A model generated the notes under the pieces. That model saw only the letters and a list, made by a program, of their open reading frames with translations, was not told the DNA's origin and did no database searches. A DNA stretch of 64,000 nucleotides from assembly GCA_004017275.1 (NCBI GenBank), contig SAKE01000016.1:62001-126000 (forward strand), given 5' to 3'. This document shows, piece by piece, positions 60,768 through 64,000 of the stretch. Position numbers and translations under genes: made by a program. The DNA is from Mesorhizobium sp. GTDB lineage: Bacteria; Pseudomonadota; Alphaproteobacteria; Rhizobiales; Rhizobiaceae. Within the stretch, counting starts at the first letter, position 1. Each line of letters opens with the position of its first letter.

Positions 60768-60793
60768 ACTTTAATCAATCGATTGATTAAAGT
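60768..60793. promoter_or_regulatory. 26-bp perfect palindrome, likely TetR/CecR-type operator
   Basis: The core TTAATCAATCGATTGATTAA (60771-60790) is a perfect 20-base palindrome, extended by ACT on the left and AGT on the right. It starts seven bases before the TetR-type ATG and lies between that gene and the divergent CYTH gene. Size and place are those of a TetR-family operator. Confidence 0.85.
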
Positions 60794-60850
60794 CAACTTC
60801 TGCCCTGATTGTCTTGCCATCGATGGCGGCAACGGCTTTAGTGCGCGGCC

Positions 60851-61324
60851 ATGGGCAAGGAAGTCGAACGAAAATTCCTGGTCATCAGCACCGCTTGGCT
60901 AGAACTGGCCGAGGCGAATATCCGTATCCTGCAATTCTATCTCGCTGCCGGCCCCGGGCGAACCGTGCGCGTGCGCATCAGCGATGGCACTTCGGCCAAG
61001 CTGACGCTCAAATTCGGCAGCAAGGCGCGCGAACGCGACGAATTCGAATACCCGATCCCGCTGTCGGAGGCGGTGGAGATGCTGGACTTCGCCATCGGAC
61101 GTGTCATCGAGAAGACACGTCATCATGTTAGGCACCGCGGCTATCTCTATGAAGTCGATGTTTTTGGCGGGCCGCTTGCGGGACTTGTGGTCGCCGAACT
61201 TGAGACGCCGGAGGACGTGCCGGACGAAATGCTGCCTGACTGGCTCGGCCGTGAAGTCACCGGTGAGTCAAAATTCTACAACGCGTCGCTCGCCCTCGGG
61301 GGGATACCGGAGATCGCCGCATGA
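60851..61324 (+). CDS. CYTH domain protein (triphosphate tunnel enzyme fold)
   Basis: 157 residues. The start GKEVERKFLV gives the ExExK-type signature (E-V-E-R-K) that binds the triphosphate of the substrate; RTVRVRISDG, AKLTLKFGS, FEYPI, EKTRHHV, YEVDVF and VVAELETPED follow as the strands of the tunnel with alternating basic and acidic residues. Members hydrolyse triphosphate, ThTP or make cAMP; the prokaryotic group with this motif usually has tripolyphosphatase activity. Its stop overlaps the CHAD start (ATGA). Confidence 0.93.
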   Translation: MGKEVERKFLVISTAWLELAEANIRILQFYLAAGPGRTVRVRISDGTSAKLTLKFGSKARERDEFEYPIPLSEAVEMLDFAIGRVIEKTRHHVRHRGYLYEVDVFGGPLAGLVVAELETPEDVPDEMLPDWLGREVTGESKFYNASLALGGIPEIAA

Positions 61325-62259
61325 GCTTTCGCATCGATCCGCGCCTGCCGCTGACCGGCGAGGTCAGGCGTATCCTCGCCGAGGAAATCGGCAAGGCATT
61401 GGCTCACCTTGACGCCGCGCGCAGCCGGCCGGAACAGGGGCTGCACAAATGCCGCAAGCGGCTTAAGAGCGCGCGTGCCTTGCTGCGCCTTGTTCGTTCC
61501 GGTGACGAAACATTCTGCGAGACCGAAAACCAATGCTATCGCAACGTGGCGGCCCTGCTTGCCGGCCCGCGCGAAGCGACGGCGCTGATCGAGACCATCG
61601 ACCGGCTGGCGGCAAGCTTTCACAAGGAGAGTGCCGACGACGGGCTGACTGCTGCGCGCGACAGGCTGATCGCGCGCCAGCATGAATTGCACGAGGGCAC
61701 AGGGCTTGAAGCGGCGATCGGGGCGGCGACCGCCGCTTGCGAGGAAGGCCTGCGCCGCATCGACACGCTGGCCTTGCCCGATCAGCCGGAACAGGCGGCC
61801 GACGTGCTTGCCGACGGCGCCCGTGTCGCGCTGCGCCGTGCCAGGAAGGCCCTCGACAAGGCCGGATCGCGCGGCGCGGCCAATGATTTCCACGATCTGC
61901 GCAAGGCGGCCAAGACCCACGGCATGCATCTGTCGCTGCTCGGCAGGCTGTGGCCGACACCGATCAAGGCCAGGCGCAAGGCAGTCGACGAACTGGGTGA
62001 ACGGCTTGGCGACCTGCACGATGTGCTGGTGATGCGCGATCTTCTCCAAGCCGATGACCGGCCGCTCGGACCGCCCGAAGACACGAAGCTTCTGGGCAAG
62101 CTTTTGAAACGGTCGGAGAAGCAGCTGAAGAAGAGCTGTCTGGCCGAGGCGGCCGAGCTGTTCGGCGACAGCCCCAAACGCTCGACGCGCAAACTGGCCC
62201 GCAAAGCGCGCGACGATCTGGCTGATCAACCGGAAGGCGCAAACGGCATCGTACGCTGA
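61321..62259 (+). CDS. CHAD domain protein
   Basis: 312 residues. The conserved-histidine alpha-helical domain has two four-helix halves: GLHKCRKRLKSARALLRLVR, with the first His and Arg/Lys cluster, and NDFHDLRKAAKTHGMHLSLL, with the second; ELGERLGDLHDVLVMRDLL comes later. CHAD proteins bind inorganic polyphosphate. In many bacteria CYTH and CHAD are one protein; here they are two genes overlapping by four bases, so the two domains probably work together on polyphosphate. Confidence 0.93.
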   Translation: MSFRIDPRLPLTGEVRRILAEEIGKALAHLDAARSRPEQGLHKCRKRLKSARALLRLVRSGDETFCETENQCYRNVAALLAGPREATALIETIDRLAASFHKESADDGLTAARDRLIARQHELHEGTGLEAAIGAATAACEEGLRRIDTLALPDQPEQAADVLADGARVALRRARKALDKAGSRGAANDFHDLRKAAKTHGMHLSLLGRLWPTPIKARRKAVDELGERLGDLHDVLVMRDLLQADDRPLGPPEDTKLLGKLLKRSEKQLKKSCLAEAAELFGDSPKRSTRKLARKARDDLADQPEGANGIVR

Positions 62260-62267
62260 CTTGGCGC

Positions 62268-62380
62268 CTTTCCTCTCCTTCCGGAGGGGGGAGAGGAAAG
62301 GCGCGCGTTCACCGGCTTCATTCCTCTGCCTTCAGCGGGGAGGAGGTGGCCGCGAAGCGCGCCGGATGAGGGGCTGCGCC
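62268..62380. repeat. Degenerate hairpin/tail repeat
   Basis: Contains CTCTCCTTCCGGAGGGGGGAGAG and a later GTGGCCGCGAAGCGCGCCGGATGAGGGGCTGCGCC, which matches the second hairpin and tail of type A repeats but has lost the regular first hairpin. Lies between the CHAD and YiiX-type genes. Confidence 0.6.
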
Positions 62381-62450
62381 CTATCAGCAACCCTGTCGCT
62401 CCACCCGCGCGCTAGCCCTCATTACCCGCCTATGCTAATCGCCATAGGGC

Positions 62451-63275
62451 ATGACCTCGCCCGGCGACACGCTTCTGGATCGACTTGGCCGCTGGCTTGC
62501 CGGCCGGCTGCAGGAAGAGTCGTCCGGCTACGAGCCCTATACGCCGTCCGATGCCGAGACGCTGCGCCGCACGCTGGAGCCCGGCGACATCCTGCTGATC
62601 GAGGGCAATCAGAAGATCTCGGCGGCGATCAAGTACCTGACCCAGTCGACCTGGTCGCATGCGGCCTTCTATGTCGGCGACGCGCTGGCCGAACCGGAAG
62701 ACGGAACGGAACGGCGGCGGCTGATCGAGGTCACGCTCGGCGAAGGCTGCGTCGCCGTGCCGTTGTCGCGCTATCGCACCTACAACACCCGCATCTGCCG
62801 GGCGAGCGGACTGGCACCGGAGGATCGCGACAAGGTCGTCGCCTTCATGATCGGCAAGCTCGGCTTGAAATACGACCTCAAGAACATTTTCGACATGCTG
62901 CGGTTTTTCCTGCCTACGCCGCCGGTGCCGGTGCGCTGGCGCCGCCGCATGCTGGCCTTCGGCTCCGGCGATCCGACACGGGCGATCTGCTCGACGCTGA
63001 TCGCCGAGGCCTACGGCCAGATCCGCTATCCGATCCTGCCCGAGATCACCCGTGCGCCCGGCCGCGCCTCGGCGCAGTCGAACTATTCGCGCAAGGAAAT
63101 CCTGCACATCCGCCACCACTCGCTCTACACGCCGCGCGATTTCGACCTGTCGCCCTTCTTCCGCATCGTCAAACCGACGCTGGAATATGGCTTCGACTAC
63201 CGGGCGGTGACCTGGGACGACAAGGCAGGCACGGACGTAGCCGTAAAGGCTGGCGCAATCGCCTCAGATACGTGA
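62451..63275 (+). CDS. YiiX/YebB-like permuted papain-fold protein
   Basis: 274 residues. EPGDILLIEGNQKISAAIKYLTQSTWSHAAFYVG carries the conserved His (H70), and DPTRAICSTLIAEAYGQIRYPILPEI carries the catalytic-type Cys (C180), the reversed His-to-Cys order of permuted NlpC/P60 enzymes. YNTRICRA and LGLKYDLKNIFDM fit the YiiX/YebB group. No signal peptide. Members may cleave amide or ester bonds in lipids or peptides; the substrate is unknown. Reads the same way as CHAD after a 190-base gap. Confidence 0.88.
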   Translation: MTSPGDTLLDRLGRWLAGRLQEESSGYEPYTPSDAETLRRTLEPGDILLIEGNQKISAAIKYLTQSTWSHAAFYVGDALAEPEDGTERRRLIEVTLGEGCVAVPLSRYRTYNTRICRASGLAPEDRDKVVAFMIGKLGLKYDLKNIFDMLRFFLPTPPVPVRWRRRMLAFGSGDPTRAICSTLIAEAYGQIRYPILPEITRAPGRASAQSNYSRKEILHIRHHSLYTPRDFDLSPFFRIVKPTLEYGFDYRAVTWDDKAGTDVAVKAGAIASDT

Positions 63276-63362
63276 TGGCTTTCGGCCTGGGTCAGGACAT
63301 GCCCTATGGCGCGGCCTACCGCTATCCAGCCGAGGTGCAGGCGTCTCACATGGCGGCCTGTA

Positions 63363-64000
63363 TCACGCCGAAACCGCAATAGCACCCTGGTTTTCGGCTC
63401 TGTGTTCGACCCAGACATGGACCGGTTCATCCCGGCCGCGGATGCTCACCGGTCCATGATCGCGCGCCTTCAACTGTGTCGTGGGCGATTCCGCCTTCGC
63501 GGCCTCAATCAGTCGTGACCCAAAGCAAATATTCGCCTGAAGCTCACGGCAGAGCGACTGCAAACGGCTGGCGACGTTGACGGTGTCGCCCACCACCGCG
63601 AAGGACAGATTGCGCTCGCTGCCGACCGCGCCGATGACCACTGCGCCATATTGTGCACCGATCCGAACGTCCAGCGGCGGGTACCCCCTGGACACCCGCT
63701 GTACATTCCAGTCTTCGAGAGCGGCGACCATCGCTTCAGCGCACTGGATGGCCCGAGTCGCGTCGTCATGGCTGGCTTGCGGAACCCCGAATGTCGCCAT
63801 GATGCAATCGCCGATATAGTTATCGACGGTGCCATGGTGGTCGAAAACGACCTGTTCCATGCGACGGTGGAACTGACGCAGAAGTTCGAACACTGCTTCG
63901 GCCGGATGATCCTCGGAATAGTGTGTGAAGCCGACGATGTCGGCGAACAGCACCGCGATATCCTGCCGGCGGACCGGGCCGAAGGGCTCGTCATCGGTGG
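63363..64000 (-). CDS. Class III adenylate/guanylate cyclase, N-terminus outside the window
   Basis: About 211 C-terminal residues up to the stop at 63363. The frame is open to the right edge, so the N-terminal sensor part lies beyond. AVLFADIVGFTHYSEDHPAEAVFELLRQFHRRMEQVV has the metal-binding Asp (FADIVGF); VDNYIGDCIMATFG has the second Asp; FAVVGDTVNVASRLQSLC is the typical second half with the N-x3-R transition-state pair. The nucleotide specificity (ATP or GTP) cannot be decided, although the VGDTVN form is typical of adenylate cyclases. Confidence 0.9.
   Translation of the reverse strand, partial: TDDEPFGPVRRQDIAVLFADIVGFTHYSEDHPAEAVFELLRQFHRRMEQVVFDHHGTVDNYIGDCIMATFGVPQASHDDATRAIQCAEAMVAALEDWNVQRVSRGYPPLDVRIGAQYGAVVIGAVGSERNLSFAVVGDTVNVASRLQSLCRELQANICFGSRLIEAAKAESPTTQLKARDHGPVSIRGRDEPVHVWVEHRAENQGAIAVSA

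Overview
The window is high-GC alphaproteobacterial chromosome. Gene content (epoxyqueuosine reductase, rph/hrcA divergence, Ku/LigD, MbfA with an iron control element, TAXI-type TRAP transport) and the many short palindromic intergenic repeats point to a Rhizobiales bacterium close to Mesorhizobium; the genus is an inference from style and content, not from a marker gene. There is no rRNA operon, no CRISPR array, no integrase and no intact insertion sequence. One tRNA gene (Leu, anticodon CAG) is present.

Layout. 0-2.1 kb: galactose/galactonate operon (SDR dehydrogenase, dgoK, dgoA; dgoA runs off the left edge). 2.4-7.2 kb: a GGDEF/EAL protein, then a GT-C-like membrane protein facing a GT2 glycosyltransferase and a GtrA flippase. 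7.3-15.3 kb: gshB, comM-like ATPase, a J-domain protein, malate synthase G, hydantoinase/oxoprolinase. 15.4-18 kb: a DUF559 endonuclease gene between two inverted palindromic repeats, a double-CDGSH iron-sulfur protein, and two tandem secreted six-cysteine paralogues. 18-20.3 kb: a cNMP-binding thioredoxin-reductase-like gene broken by one in-frame TAA, coupled to a UBP-type zinc finger gene, and tRNA-Leu. 20.5-25 kb: glk, MsbA-like ABC exporter, dapB, gpmA. 25.4-32 kb: mepA, an SDR, queG and GST, then uppP, yraN and rsmI. 32-38 kb: small transporter, phosphatase and orphan genes, then hemW, rdgB, VOC, rph and divergent hrcA. 38-42 kb: a PQQ-type sugar dehydrogenase, LysE exporter, cysK, GST. 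42-44.2 kb: an ECF42-type sigma factor with two DGPF/YCII proteins. 44.4-48.5 kb: TAXI-TRAP importer with DUF1850 protein. 48.8-52.2 kb: Ku and LigD. 52.4-55.3 kb: ArsR regulator facing a DUF1127/NIPSNAP/ABM cluster, then mbfA. 55.5-64 kb: an HTH protein, threonine dehydratase, a CecR-like TetR/HlyD/ABC efflux operon, CYTH and CHAD genes, a YiiX-type papain-like protein and a partial class III cyclase.

Genes within operons are packed tightly: many neighbours overlap by the 4-base ATGA motif (dgoK/dgoA, SDR/dgoK, ABC/dapB, queG/SDR, rdgB/hemW, TetR/HlyD/ATPase/permease, CYTH/CHAD, TRAP/DUF1850), which suggests translational coupling. Four regulatory sites can be read directly: two matching ECF42-type promoters in front of the two DGPF genes, a perfect Irr-type iron control element in front of mbfA, and a perfect 26-bp palindrome in front of the tetR-type gene.

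The most interesting signals are (1) a superfamily of intergenic repeats built as hairpin, second hairpin and G-rich tail, nearly always in inverted pairs, whose second hairpin shows compensatory base-pair changes between copies; (2) the DUF559 nuclease gene lying exactly between such a pair with both tails facing it, an arrangement reminiscent of REP-associated transposases; (3) the single nonsense codon in an otherwise complete cNMP/thioredoxin-reductase gene; (4) the tandem six-cysteine secreted proteins; and (5) the duplicated sigma-factor-dependent promoters in the ECF42 locus.
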